A stretch of DNA of 64,000 nt, from the NCBI GenBank assembly GCA_910584985.1, contig CAJUDJ010000005.1, positions 13,442 to 77,441 on the forward strand, read 5' to 3'. The DNA comes from an uncultured Eubacterium sp. (GTDB lineage: Bacteria; Bacillota; Clostridia; Oscillospirales; Acutalibacteraceae). The notes below the pieces were generated by a model. That model was not told the DNA's origin. It saw nothing but the letters and a program-made list of their open reading frames with translations, and ran no database searches. Shown piece after piece: positions 32,811 through 43,100 of this stretch (positions are counted from its first letter, which is position 1; every line of letters starts with the position of its first letter). The position numbers were made by a program, and so were the translations under genes.

Positions 32811-32861
32811 AAAAAGCATTAAATGGCAGTTAAAAAAAGTACTACCATTTAATGCTTTTTT
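32811..32861 (+). terminator. Intrinsic terminator of guaB
   Basis: A 16-bp stem, AAAAAGCATTAAATGG (32811-32826) with CCATTTAATGCTTTTT (32845-32860). Confidence 0.92.
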
Positions 32862-32890
32862 ATGTTATGATAACAGCAGAGGTTGATTTT

Positions 32891-33739
32891 ATGGCAGAAG
32901 AAATTTCAAAATGGCGTTTTCATTTGCACAAATTCAGGCGGTTCTGCAAGCGGAATATGACACCCACATGGGCAAAACATTTCAGCTATCAGGTGATTTC
33001 TTTTATCATTTCCGTTTTTATGGTTATAGGAGTTGCTGAATACGCCGTAACAAAAAGCTATGAGGAAAGGAAGCTGAGCTTTGTGGATGGATTTACGATA
33101 ACTGCACATTCAGGTGCTTTCGATACTGCTGAAAACAGCGTTGATTTTATTCAGGCAGCAATAAACAATCATGTTGAGGTGGTTGAGCTTGATGTAAGGC
33201 AGAGGCCCAATGGAACACTTGTTATGAGCCATGACCTTGTTGTTACGAATAATGACGGCGTGGAGCTTTCAGAGGCACTTGCACTGCTGAAAGGCACAGG
33301 TATTCTTATCAATCTGGATATTAAAGAAACAAAAACACTGAATGCACTGCATGATTTGCTTGTTGAATATGATGTTTATGCCTATTCTTTTCTGACAGGC
33401 ATAGAAGAATCGGATGTTTCTGCTGTTAAGGATTCCACCTGCAGAGACCTTGATTATTATTTGAACAGCCAGCCTTCAAGATGGCGGATTTTTACCGAGG
33501 ATTATCAGAAAAGAATTTTGGAAACGCTTGAAAAAACAGGGGCAGTGGGCATTAACTGCAATTTCAAATATGCAGGCGGCCAGCTTTCGGATTTGCTTCA
33601 CAGTAACGGCTATAAGCTTTCTGTGTGGACGGTGAACCGATCAAAGGATATAAAGCGTGTGCTTGTTCTGAAGCCGGATAATATAACTACAAAGCAGTAT
33701 GATTTGCTTACAACAACCATAAGCAGCTGGGGAAATTGA
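32891..33739 (+). CDS. Membrane-anchored GDPD-like protein with altered HRG motif
   Basis: A 282 aa protein: ~45-residue basic cytoplasmic N-terminus, one membrane segment (VISFIISVFMVIGVAEYAV), then a glycerophosphodiester phosphodiesterase-like barrel outside the membrane. The usual catalytic HRG...PENT reads AHSGAFDTAENS here, losing the Arg that binds phosphate and the Pro. VVELDVRQRPNG with VMSHD keeps the metal Glu/Asp and the second His, while the later EIK motif reads NLDIKE. Activity may be altered or lost. The start at 32891 has AGAGG upstream; earlier ATGs lie in the guaB terminator. It is followed after 3 bases by a nitroreductase. Confidence 0.8.
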   Translation: MAEEISKWRFHLHKFRRFCKRNMTPTWAKHFSYQVISFIISVFMVIGVAEYAVTKSYEERKLSFVDGFTITAHSGAFDTAENSVDFIQAAINNHVEVVELDVRQRPNGTLVMSHDLVVTNNDGVELSEALALLKGTGILINLDIKETKTLNALHDLLVEYDVYAYSFLTGIEESDVSAVKDSTCRDLDYYLNSQPSRWRIFTEDYQKRILETLEKTGAVGINCNFKYAGGQLSDLLHSNGYKLSVWTVNRSKDIKRVLVLKPDNITTKQYDLLTTTISSWGN

Positions 33740-33742
33740 TTT

Positions 33743-34531
33743 ATGACAAACAGTGAATATATAAAAGCGATTGAAATGCGCACCTCGCGAAGAAGCTACA
33801 AAAGCATTGCACTTGATAAGGATACGGCGCAGGTTATCAGGGATATGGTTGATTATGTAAATGAAAAAAGCGGGCTTCATTTTGTTTTTATAGAGGATGC
33901 ATCTTTTGCATTCAGTGTTTTTTCGGGCAGATTTTCTGCTGTTGCAGTCTGCGGACCTGATACGGTTGCCGCAAGGGAGGACTGTGGTTATTACGGCGAA
34001 ACCATTGTGCTTCAGTGTGTTTATCATGGGCTTGGCACCTGCTGGGTATCGGGTACATATAATGAGAATAAAATACTTGAATCCATTGAACTGCCTAAGA
34101 AAAACCGCCTTTACTGCGTGATTGCAATCGGGTTTGCAAACCCGAAAAAAAGTCTTAAAGAAAATATTATGTATAAGGCAACGCATAAGAACAGCAGGTC
34201 TTATCAGAAAATGATTGAGGCCTGCGATGAAAGGCTTCCTGCGCATTATGAATATGCAATGCAGTTGGTTGAAGCTGCACCCAGTGCAGTAAACCGCCGC
34301 CCTGTAAAATTCAGATATGAAAACGGTTTGATTTCTGCTTCGGTGGATGAGCCGTATTCAGATAAAAGCATTGATTTCGGAATTGCCAAACTGCATTTTC
34401 AGCTCGGTGCATCGGCAAAAGGAATCAAAGGGGAATGGATAAACGGCGTTTTTACCGAGGATAAAAACAGGGTTATCAAATTTCCCGAAATAAATTCAAG
34501 TTATGAAAAAGGGGATTCAGAAAATGAGTAA
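33743..34531 (+). CDS. Nitroreductase-family protein (TM1586 type)
   Basis: FMN-dependent oxidoreductase fold, 262 aa. The N-terminal RTSRRSYKS is the FMN-phosphate binding signature; GETIVLQCVYHGLGTCWVSG is the conserved core; a second related half follows (QLVEAAPSAVNRRPVKFRYE), as in the two-halved TM1586-like nitroreductases that fold as pseudo-dimers. The physiological substrate is unknown. It is sandwiched between two GDPD-like genes, overlapping the second by 8 bases, so all three are one transcription unit. Confidence 0.87.
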   Translation: MTNSEYIKAIEMRTSRRSYKSIALDKDTAQVIRDMVDYVNEKSGLHFVFIEDASFAFSVFSGRFSAVAVCGPDTVAAREDCGYYGETIVLQCVYHGLGTCWVSGTYNENKILESIELPKKNRLYCVIAIGFANPKKSLKENIMYKATHKNSRSYQKMIEACDERLPAHYEYAMQLVEAAPSAVNRRPVKFRYENGLISASVDEPYSDKSIDFGIAKLHFQLGASAKGIKGEWINGVFTEDKNRVIKFPEINSSYEKGDSENE

Positions 34532-35393
34532 AGCAAAATGGAGCAAAGGTAAAATAGCGGGGGTAGTTTTGGCAGTTTTTGCAGTATTGATTGCAGTAAT
34601 ACTGGTTGTCGGTTTTCAGGTTTTCAACAAGGTTTACTGCGAAACAAAGGAATACAAGGTGCTTTCTCTTTCAGAGGTAACGGAGAAGGATGCAGCACTT
34701 GTTGCGCACAGAGGCTTCAGTGCGGTTGCACCTGAAAATACAGCACCTGCATTCAGGGAGGCAGGCCTTGCAGGTTTCAAGGGTGCGGAATGTGATGTTT
34801 ACCGCACGAAAGACGGCACATGGGTGATTCATCATGACCGCCATACATACCGAATGATGGATAAATCCTCCTTCATTGAAAATATTACATATGAGCAGTT
34901 GAGCAAATATGTAACGGATAACGGTGTTAATGTGGAAAGCTATCCGGATTTAAGAATCTGCACGCTGGATGAATATCTGGATATCTGCAAGCAGTATAAT
35001 ATGATGCCTGTTATTGAGCTGAAGGGTGCAAATAACACAGAGCATTATGATGAAATTGTTGCAAGCGTAAATGAAAAAGGGCTTGCAGATACAGTGGTTT
35101 ATATTTCCTTCCATCTTGAAAATCTTAAGGAAATGAGAAAGCTTACCGAAGCACCGCTTTATTATCTGGCAAGTGTAATTGACGATCAGGCTATTGAGGA
35201 TGCCCTTTCACTCGGCGGAAAATGCGGCATTGATTTTGACGGCAGAAAAGAAGAAAACACAAAGGAAATTGTGCAGAAATGTATAGATAAGGAACTGCTT
35301 GTAGGTGCTTGGACGATTGATAAACCCGAGGACCTGAACCGTATGCTTGACTGGGGTGTAACACTCATCACAACAAATGCTATCAGATACTGA
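34524..35393 (+). CDS. Membrane-anchored glycerophosphodiester phosphodiesterase-family protein
   Basis: A 289 aa protein with N-terminal membrane segment (IAGVVLAVFAVLIAVILVVG) and an extracytoplasmic GDPD domain. Unlike the paralogue at 32891 its catalytic motifs are complete: VAHRGFSAVAPENTAPAF, GAECDVYRTKDGTWVIHHD, and MPVIELKG. It probably hydrolyses glycerophosphodiesters or teichoic acid-like polymers outside the cell. I chose the ATG at 34524 (AAGGGGA 9 bases upstream); ATG 34503 is in frame but lacks an RBS. Confidence 0.9.
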   Translation: MSKAKWSKGKIAGVVLAVFAVLIAVILVVGFQVFNKVYCETKEYKVLSLSEVTEKDAALVAHRGFSAVAPENTAPAFREAGLAGFKGAECDVYRTKDGTWVIHHDRHTYRMMDKSSFIENITYEQLSKYVTDNGVNVESYPDLRICTLDEYLDICKQYNMMPVIELKGANNTEHYDEIVASVNEKGLADTVVYISFHLENLKEMRKLTEAPLYYLASVIDDQAIEDALSLGGKCGIDFDGRKEENTKEIVQKCIDKELLVGAWTIDKPEDLNRMLDWGVTLITTNAIRY

Positions 35394-35621
35394 TGCTTTC
35401 TTGAAAGTACAATAGGAAAAGTCTGCAAAATGACAAAATAATGATTATAACACATAGTCCCTTGCGAACAAATTGTTCACAGGGGACTATTGTCTCGTTA
35501 GCACAGACGCCCCCCGATTCAATCGGGGAAAAGAGAACTTTAACAAAAATCCGCCGGGTCTGAAACAAGGCGAATATGAAAAGTACTTCTTTTGGAAAGG
35601 GGAAAGCAGAATTACGTAATA
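35394..35621. other. Structured intergenic stretch, possible ncRNA or dispersed repeat
   Basis: No convincing gene. It holds a long hairpin 35454-35490 (ATAGTCCCTTG pairing with CAGGGGACTAT, inner GAAC/GTTC) with no T-run, a second hairpin 35512-35528 (CCCCGATT/AATCGGGG) and a small GTCT/AGAC stem at 35492-35508. Sequence between is unlike the AT-rich intergenic DNA elsewhere in the window. It lies beyond the secA terminator and after the GDPD gene. It could be the end of the GDPD transcript, a small RNA, or a copy of a dispersed repeat. Confidence 0.35.
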
Positions 35622-35648
35622 AAAGAGCCGGCTGTCAGCCGGCTCTTT
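35615..35648 (-). terminator. Intrinsic terminator of secA
   Basis: AAAGAGCCGGCTG (35622-35634) with CAGCCGGCTCTTT (35636-35648), a near-perfect palindrome; on the minus strand it is followed by TTTTATTACG. Confidence 0.88.
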
Positions 35649-35663
35649 CATTATGGTTCAGTA

Positions 35664-38417
35664 TTATTTCTTTTCTGCTAATTTTTCGGGAGAGCCGCAG
35701 CATTTTTTATATTTTTTGCCGCTGCCGCAGGGGCATGGGTCATTCGGGCCAACCTTTTTGCCTTTTCTTACAGGCTCTGCCTTAACGCTGTTGTCCGTGC
35801 CTGCTGAAGTTGCAGTTTCCTTAACCACAGCCTTTCTTTCCACATCTTCACGTCTTCTCGGAATTGTGGTAAGCATCATTTTCACTGTGTTTTCACGGAT
35901 GGTTGCCGTCATTTCATCAAACATATCGTAGGATTCGTTTCTGAAAGCAACAACAGGGTCCTGCTGAGCATAGGAACGAAGATGGATACCCTCTTTAAGA
36001 TCCTCCATCGCATCAATATGCTCCATCCAGAGCATATCAACATTTCGCAGAAGGACCATCTTTTCAAATTCGCCGTAAAGCTCATCGCCAAGAAGATCGC
36101 GTTTGTCATCCAGAATTTTGTGGCCACGCTCTTTAAGGGTTTCGGCAATATCCTCAACGGAAATATCATCAAGGTTTTCGAAATCATCTGCGCCGGCAAG
36201 CCAGCCTTTGTATTTTTCCTTAAGTCCGTTAATATTCCAGTCTTTTTTATCGGCATCCTTTGCGCAGTAGATATCAATATTTTCATCTATACTGGAATCC
36301 AGCATATTTGCTATCTTATCCGTTAAATCTATACCGTCAAGCACCATATTGCGCTGTTTATAAATCAGCTCTCGCTGGCGGTTCATAACATCGTCATACT
36401 GAAGCGTATTTTTACGGATGCCGAAGTTGCGGCCCTCAACCTTGCGCTGTGAAGATTCAACGGTTTTGGTAATCATTTTGCTTGTAATCGGCATATCCTC
36501 ATCGCCTGAAAGAACATTCATAATGGATTTCATTCTTTCACCGCCGAACAGGCGCATTAAGTCATCCTCAAGTGAAAGATAAAACTGGGATTTACCCGGA
36601 TCGCCCTGACGGCCGGAACGGCCTCTCAGCTGGTTGTCTATACGGCGGGAATCATGGCGCTCTGTGCCAAGAATGAAAAGACCGCCTGCTGCCTTAACTT
36701 TTTCGGCTTCTTCTTGAATTTCATTTTTGTATTTTGCTTCAAGCTCTCGGAAAACAGCACGCGCATTCAGAATTTCCTCGTTATCCGTTTCGCCGAAGCC
36801 TGTTGCTTCGGCAATCATCTCATCGGTATACTGCATTTTTTTCATTTCCGATTTGGCAAGAAATTCGGCGTTTCCGCCAAGCATAATATCCGTGCCTCGG
36901 CCTGCCATATTCGTGGCAATGGTTACAGCACCGAATTTACCTGCCTGTGCAATGATTTCAGCCTCACGCTCATGATTCTTGGCATTCAGCACATTATGCG
37001 GAATTTTTGCTTTTTTCAGAAGCTTTGAAAGAATTTCACTTTTTTCAATGCTGATGGTGCCCACAAGAATCGGCTGACCTTTTTCATGGCATTCCTGAAT
37101 CTGTTCAATGGCATTTCTGAATTTTGCCTGCTCCGTCTGGAAAATCACATCGGGCATATCTTCACGAAGAAGCGGCTTGTTGGTTGGAATTTCAACAACA
37201 TCCAGCTTGTAAATCTCATTGAATTCGGGTGCTTCCGTTGAAGCGGTACCCGTCATACCGGAAAGCTTTCCGTAAAGGCGGAAATAGTTCTGGAAGGTAA
37301 TGGTTGCAAGTGTCTTGCTTTCATGCTCCACCTTCACATTTTCCTTGGCTTCAAGTGCCTGATGCAGTCCGTCATTATATCGTCTTCCAAGCATAATTCG
37401 GCCCGTAAATTCATCAACGATAAGCACCTGTCCGTCCTTGACAACATAGTCAATATCACGGCGCATAACGCCGGATGCTTTGATTGCCTGGTTGATATGA
37501 TGAAGCAGCGTAGTGTTTTCCATATCCATCAGGTTATCAACACCGAAGCGCTCCTCGGCCTTTTTAACACCGCTCTGTGTGAGTGTGGCGGTTTTTGCCT
37601 TTTCGTCAACAACATAATCGCCGTCATAGGTTTCCTCAGTGTCCTGCTTTTCATCCATCTGGGCAACCTTAACCATTTTCAGCGATTTTGCAAATTCATT
37701 TGCTCTTCTATACATATCGGTTGACTGATCGCCTTTTCCGCTTATGATAAGCGGTGTACGTGCTTCGTCAATAAGAATGGAGTCCACCTCATCCACAATG
37801 GCAAAGGCATGCTCTCTCTGAACCTTTTGCTCTTTATACTGCACCATATTATCACGAAGATAATCAAAGCCCATTTCATTGTTTGTTCCATAGGTTATAT
37901 CACAGTTATAGGCTTCTTTTCTTTCGTCATTTGTTTTTTCATGAATAATAAGCCCTGTGGAAAGGCCAAGAAAACGGTAAAGTTTTCCCATCCATTCACA
38001 GTCGCGCTTTGCAAGGTAATCGTTTACCGTAACAATGTGAACACCCTTGCCCGTAAGTGCATTAAGATATGCAGGCAGTGTTGCCACAAGTGTTTTACCT
38101 TCACCTGTTTTCATTTCGGCAATTCTGCCCTGATGAAGAACGATACCGCCGATAATCTGCACTTCAAAGTGCTTCATTCCAAGCACACGCCATGCACCTT
38201 CCCGGCACACGGCAAAAGCATCAGGCAGAATATCGTCAAGTGTTTCCCCGTCAGCAAGCCTGCCTTTCAGAATTTCAGTCTGAGAAACAAGTTCTTTGTC
38301 GCTCATTGGCTGATATTTGGTTTCAAGCGCAAGAACTTTATCCGAAATTTTCTTTACCCTTTTAACTTCCTTTGCCGAATAATCGCCAAAAATTGCAGTA
38401 AGAAATTTATTTGCCAT
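35664..38417 (-). CDS. secA: Protein translocase ATPase SecA
   Basis: Motor that drives preproteins through SecYEG. The 917 aa protein has Walker A MKTGEGKTLVATLPAY (near residue 102), Walker B VDEVDSILIDEARTP, preprotein cross-linking domain, helicase motifs GTERHDSRRIDNQLRGRSGRQGDPG, the helical scaffold/wing, and the C-terminal SEC-C zinc motif CPCGSGKKYKKCC that binds SecB or lipid. GAGGTGA precedes the ATG. It is monocistronic. Confidence 0.97.
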   Translation of the reverse strand: MANKFLTAIFGDYSAKEVKRVKKISDKVLALETKYQPMSDKELVSQTEILKGRLADGETLDDILPDAFAVCREGAWRVLGMKHFEVQIIGGIVLHQGRIAEMKTGEGKTLVATLPAYLNALTGKGVHIVTVNDYLAKRDCEWMGKLYRFLGLSTGLIIHEKTNDERKEAYNCDITYGTNNEMGFDYLRDNMVQYKEQKVQREHAFAIVDEVDSILIDEARTPLIISGKGDQSTDMYRRANEFAKSLKMVKVAQMDEKQDTEETYDGDYVVDEKAKTATLTQSGVKKAEERFGVDNLMDMENTTLLHHINQAIKASGVMRRDIDYVVKDGQVLIVDEFTGRIMLGRRYNDGLHQALEAKENVKVEHESKTLATITFQNYFRLYGKLSGMTGTASTEAPEFNEIYKLDVVEIPTNKPLLREDMPDVIFQTEQAKFRNAIEQIQECHEKGQPILVGTISIEKSEILSKLLKKAKIPHNVLNAKNHEREAEIIAQAGKFGAVTIATNMAGRGTDIMLGGNAEFLAKSEMKKMQYTDEMIAEATGFGETDNEEILNARAVFRELEAKYKNEIQEEAEKVKAAGGLFILGTERHDSRRIDNQLRGRSGRQGDPGKSQFYLSLEDDLMRLFGGERMKSIMNVLSGDEDMPITSKMITKTVESSQRKVEGRNFGIRKNTLQYDDVMNRQRELIYKQRNMVLDGIDLTDKIANMLDSSIDENIDIYCAKDADKKDWNINGLKEKYKGWLAGADDFENLDDISVEDIAETLKERGHKILDDKRDLLGDELYGEFEKMVLLRNVDMLWMEHIDAMEDLKEGIHLRSYAQQDPVVAFRNESYDMFDEMTATIRENTVKMMLTTIPRRREDVERKAVVKETATSAGTDNSVKAEPVRKGKKVGPNDPCPCGSGKKYKKCCGSPEKLAEKK

Positions 38418-38491
38418 TATTTCACCTCATAAATCTGATGGATTTTCAAATTAAAGAATATATTAACGCATATACTGAAGATTGTCATTCA

Positions 38492-39112
38492 TTAAAAAAC
38501 GCCGCTGGAAATGATTTTTTTGATTTCGGTTAATGCACCGCCCGAAACAGCATCCTCGGCAGATTCTGTGAAACCGAAAAACAGTCTGTCCTTTTTCTGT
38601 TCAAAATGAATTTTGATTTCAACAGGCTCCGATTTTATTTCGGCATTTTTTATTCCCTCGGTAAGCACGGCAAGATTGCTGTTCAGCCAGGCATCATCCG
38701 TAATGCTTTTTGCAAGCTCCATCATACCGGTAAGGCCGGAATAACGGCTAAGCAAATCAGCTGTATAATCTGCGGCAACCTTTGTTAAATCTTTGTTTTT
38801 AACGGAAAGCGTAACCGTCTGCCCGTCAAGGTCAACTTCCTTGATTTCATAGGTGATGTTTTCAAACATTGCAACACCCAGTTTTCTGAACTGCTCTTTT
38901 TTGGAAGCATAAGTCAGAATAATATCAAGCGTATCCGAATCCACATATGTTTTGATGGTTTTTGTATCAAATTCCTTTAAGGCGTCAAAAATAACACCCA
39001 CGGTTTTGGTTATATTTCTTTCTGATATTCTGTTGCTCGGTTTTGAAGAACATGCGCAGAAGCCAAGTGCAACGATTGTTAAAATTAAAAAAACAGATAT
39101 TATTTTTTTCAT
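38492..39112 (-). CDS. Putative lipoprotein, 206 aa
   Basis: Signal sequence MKKIISVFLILTIVALGF with a Cys near residue 21 (FCACSS), so it is probably lipid-anchored. The mature part reads like an NTF2/DUF-type solute-binding or scaffold domain (FDALKEFDTKTIKTYVDSDT; YEIKEVDLDGQTVTLSVKNKD). I cannot name the family with confidence. AAAAGGAGA precedes the ATG, and the promoter at 39145-39173 is clear. It lies 74 bases upstream of secA on the same strand, without a terminator between, so read-through is possible. Confidence 0.72.
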   Translation of the reverse strand: MKKIISVFLILTIVALGFCACSSKPSNRISERNITKTVGVIFDALKEFDTKTIKTYVDSDTLDIILTYASKKEQFRKLGVAMFENITYEIKEVDLDGQTVTLSVKNKDLTKVAADYTADLLSRYSGLTGMMELAKSITDDAWLNSNLAVLTEGIKNAEIKSEPVEIKIHFEQKKDRLFFGFTESAEDAVSGGALTEIKKIISSGVF

Positions 39113-39144
39113 TCGATAAATCTCCTTTTAAAATAATTAAACCT

Positions 39145-39173
39145 ATTATATAACCTAATTGTTAATTTTTCAA
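39145..39173 (-). promoter_or_regulatory. Promoter of the lipoprotein gene
   Basis: On the minus strand: TTGAAA (39173-39168), 17-base spacer, perfect TATAAT (39150-39145). Confidence 0.8.
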
Positions 39174-39201
39174 TACAGGTATGTAAAAAATAAAGAAATA
39201 A

Positions 39202-39230
39202 TTGCATAATTTATATATATATGGTATAAT
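39202..39230 (+). promoter_or_regulatory. Promoter of the sugar transferase-lacZ unit
   Basis: TTGCAT (39202-39207), 17-base spacer, perfect TATAAT (39225-39230) preceded by TGG (extended -10). Divergent from the lipoprotein promoter. Confidence 0.75.
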
Positions 39231-39464
39231 TATCAAAATTATCTCAATATATTGATAAAATTCGCTGAATTACGATTTTTTTTGCAAAAATTTGTTTGGT
39301 AAAATGGTTATGTCCGGACGAAGGCTGATAAAAGCCGTGCTTTTCGGGCATTTTAATTGAAACAGGATTGTTTCTGAAAGTGCTTTGGCACAGGTAAATA
39401 ATTCTAACGAAACAGGAGAAACCGTGCAATGTCTTAAAAATGAACAGCGTACGGTGGTTGGCAT
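39231..39464 (+). other. Long 5' leader of the sugar transferase gene
   Basis: About 228 bases lie between the predicted start and the coding ATG. The leader holds small stems (GGCTGATAAAAGCC; GAAAC/GTTTC; GTGC/GCAC) and an 18-codon frame at 39304, but no T-run and no riboswitch I recognise. The RBS before 39465 is poor (GGTGGTTGGCAT). It may carry an antitermination or translational control element, but this is unproven. Confidence 0.4.
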
Positions 39465-40082
39465 ATGAAGGCATTTTTAAAAAAATGGTTTGCACCCATA
39501 AAATTTAAAAGACTTTTTGATATTGTTGTATCTTTTTTTGCGCTGCTTGTTCTTTCGCCGTTATTTCTTATTATTTGTTTTGTAAATCTTTTAACACCGG
39601 ATACAAAAATATTTTTCAGCCATGAAAGGCGCGGCAGACGTGGAAAGCCTTTTAGAATATATAAATTTCAGACAATGAAAAACAATACCCCCAATTGTGC
39701 AACGGGTGAGCTTGAAAACCCGGATCAGTATATTACAAAGATGGGAAGAATCCTGCGCAAAACCAGCCTGGATGAGCTTCCTCAGCTCTGGAACATTCTG
39801 AAAGGGGATATGAGCTTTGTTGGTCCGCGCCCACTTATTTCAAGTGAAATCAGGGCACACAGAATGCGGCTTGAATATGATGTTTACAGGTTCAGGCCCG
39901 GGCTTACGGGGCTTGCTCAGGTAAAAGGGCGCGATAATATATCGCTTATGAAAAAAATGAAACTGGATAAGTTATATTGTGATAACTGGAGTATTAAAAT
40001 GGATATAGTAATACTTTTTCAGTCGGTGCTTGTCTGCATCAGGCAGGACGGTTTTCACGAAGGCATTTATCACAGAAGATAA
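39465..40082 (+). CDS. Undecaprenyl-phosphate sugar phosphotransferase (bacterial sugar transferase)
   Basis: Membrane enzyme that moves a sugar phosphate from a UDP-sugar onto undecaprenyl phosphate to prime a surface glycan. The 205 aa length corresponds to the short catalytic form (PglC-like). N-terminal reentrant/membrane helix (LFDIVVSFFALLVLSPLFLIICF), then FFSHERRGRRGKPFRIYKFQTM, LRKTSLDELPQLWNILKGDMSFVGPRPL with the DE catalytic dyad and PGLTGLAQVKGRD. It is followed 30 bases later by lacZ, an unusual partner; no other glycan genes are adjacent. Confidence 0.92.
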   Translation: MKAFLKKWFAPIKFKRLFDIVVSFFALLVLSPLFLIICFVNLLTPDTKIFFSHERRGRRGKPFRIYKFQTMKNNTPNCATGELENPDQYITKMGRILRKTSLDELPQLWNILKGDMSFVGPRPLISSEIRAHRMRLEYDVYRFRPGLTGLAQVKGRDNISLMKKMKLDKLYCDNWSIKMDIVILFQSVLVCIRQDGFHEGIYHRR

Positions 40083-40112
40083 TTTTGAAAATGATGCGGA
40101 GAGTATTAATTT

Positions 40113-43100
40113 ATGGAAAGAAAGTTTATTGACGGATATTCTGAATGGCAGACAAATCCTGAAATTGTCGGAATAAATAAACTGCCATATCATGCAACAT
40201 TAATGCCCTATGATAATTTTAAAGAGGCGGAAAAATGCAGCAGATATGAATCTTCACGCTGCAAGCTTCTGAACGGCAAGTGGAGATTTAAGCTTTATAA
40301 AAATTATGCATATAAACCAACCGATTTTGCGCAGAGCCGCTATGATTCCCATAATTGGGACAGTATTCAGGTTCCCGGTTCATGGACAATGCAGGGCTAT
40401 GATCAGAATCAGTACTGTAATGTTCGCTATCCGTGGGAGGGAAGCGAGGATATATGCCCACCGAATGCGCCGACAAAGCATAACCCCGTTGGCTGCTATC
40501 TTAAAAAAATTCATGTGAATAAAGCTATGCTTGAAAAAAGGGTGATTCTCTGCTTTGAAGGTGTGGAATCCGCTTTTTATCTGTATATTAACGGTGAACG
40601 CATTGCATACAGTGAATCCTCTTTCAACAGAAGCGAATTTGATATAAGCAGATATCTTGTGGAAGGCTCAAATCTGATTGCTGTTGAGGTTTACCGCTGG
40701 TGCACAGGCTCATGGCTGGAATGCCAGGATATGTGGAGAATGGCAGGCATTTTCCGTGATGTTTATATTTATACAACAGAGCGAGAATATATCCGTGATT
40801 ATATCATCAAGGCAGAGCCGAATGAAACCTTTAAGGACGGTTATTTTGATGTGCTTGTTAAAACAAACGGCACATATGAGGCACTTTCCATAGACCTTAA
40901 TATTATTGATGATAAGGGCAATATGGTGGCGCTGGATACACAGTATGCCGAGGAGGATAATATCACAAGCCTTAAGGCAATCGTAACCGATGCCAATATG
41001 TGGAGTGCCGAAAAACCATATCTTTACACGCTTGTGCTTACCCTTAAGAAAAACGGCACGCCGATTGAATATGTAAGCACCAGATTCGGCTTCAGAAAGG
41101 TTGAAATAAAGAACGGAATTATCCATATCAACGGCAGAAGAGTTGTATTTAAGGGCACAAACCGTCATGAATTTGACTGCCGCACCGGAAGATATATGAC
41201 GGAAGAGGTTATGCGCAGTGATATTCTTCAGATGAAGAAAAACAATATTAATGCCGTAAGAACCTCACATTATCCAAACTGCCCGAGGTGGCTTGAACTC
41301 TGCGATGAATACGGACTTTATGTTATTGATGAAAACAATATGGAAACGCACGGCACAAACGGTTCAAGAATTCTGGGCTGCCCGCAGCTTCCGGGTTCAA
41401 GGCCGGAATGGGAAAAGGCTTGTATGGACAGAATCAAAGCACTTTACAACCGTGATAAAAATCACACCTGCGTTGTTTGCTGGAGTCTTGGAAACGAAAG
41501 CCTCGGCGGTGAAATACCCAAAAAGATGTATCAGTGGATAAAGGATGCCGATGAAAGCAGATTTGTTCATTTTGAATGCCATAGGGACCCGAACGAAAAG
41601 CTGCTTTCCGATGTGCAGTCCAAAATGTATGCTAAGCCCTCCGAATGTGAAGAATATGCGGTTATGGGCAGGGATAAAAGGCCGTTTATCCTTTGTGAAT
41701 ACACCCATGCAATGGGCAATTCCTGCGGTTCAACGGATGAATATACAGCACTTTGGGATAAATATCCAAATCTTCAGGGCGGTTTTGTTTGGGACTGGGT
41801 AGATCAGAGTATCCTGACAACCGATGAAAACGGAGAGGAATATCTTGCTTACGGCGGAGATTTCGGTGAAAACCCCCACGATGGTCATTTCTGCGGAAAC
41901 GGTCTTTTGTTCGGAAACAGAAAACCTACGCCGAAGCTTTATGAAATAAAAAAACTGTATCAGAATGTTGATTTCAAGGCAATAGATGCTGAAAAGGGCA
42001 TTATAGAAATTAAAAACAAATTTATGTTCACAAACCTGAATGAATTTGAGCTTTACTGGTGCCAGTGTTCTGATAAAGGTATATTCCGTGAGGGTGTTAT
42101 TGAGCTTGATCTTATGTCGGAAAAGAAGGCTGTGCTTGATCTGGAGCTTACAAGAATTTCCAACACGGAAAGCTATCTTAATCTTGAACTTCGCACAACG
42201 GAGGATTCGGCGTGGGCAGAAGCAGGGCATGTGATTGCCGAAGAGCAGTTTGTTATTAATGAGTTTGAAAACACATATGATGAGCTTGAAGTAGGGGAAG
42301 AACTTATTGTTGCCGATACCTACGGCTCGCTTCGCATTATTACCGAGGATATCAACATCCGCTTTGAAAGAAGAGAGCGCAACCAGCTTTATTCCATTAA
42401 AGTCGGCGGTGAGGAGTTTCTGAATGCGCCTGTGCGCCTGAATTTTTGGAGAGCGCTTACGGATAATGACAGGGGAAGCCGTGCAGGCAGCAGGCTTGGC
42501 TGCTGGCGTGAAGCCGGCAATACACCCGGAATTTATAACAATACAAAATTCAGCATTGAGGGCTATAAGATTGTAGATAGCGGCAGAAAGGTTATTGTTA
42601 CCTGCGGCGCTGTTGTATGCACACAGCCCGAATCAAAGGCAACTGTTGTTTACACAATTACTTCAAAGGGCATAGGCGTTGATATGCAGTTTTTCCCGAA
42701 TCCTGCGCTGCCTGAAATTCCTGAGGTTTCCATGCTGTTTGAACTTCCGGGGGATTTTGAAAATGTTTCCTATCTCGGCGAAGGGCCTTATGAGAATTAT
42801 ATAGACCGCAGAAACGGAACAAAAATCGGTGTATATAACACCACGGTTACAGATATGTATACAGATTATCTGAAGCCACAGGAATGCGGAAACCGAACCG
42901 GTGTAAGATATGTAACCCTTTTCGGAAGAAAGAAAACCTTTACGCTGATTGCCGAGCCGGTAATGGAATTCAATGCCAGCAGATATTACCCGATGGAGCT
43001 TGAAAATGCATGGCATAAGAAAGAACTTCCCGAAAGCAATAAAACCGTTGTGCGTGCGATTGCACGCCAGCAGGGTGTCGGTGGATATGACAGCTGGGGC

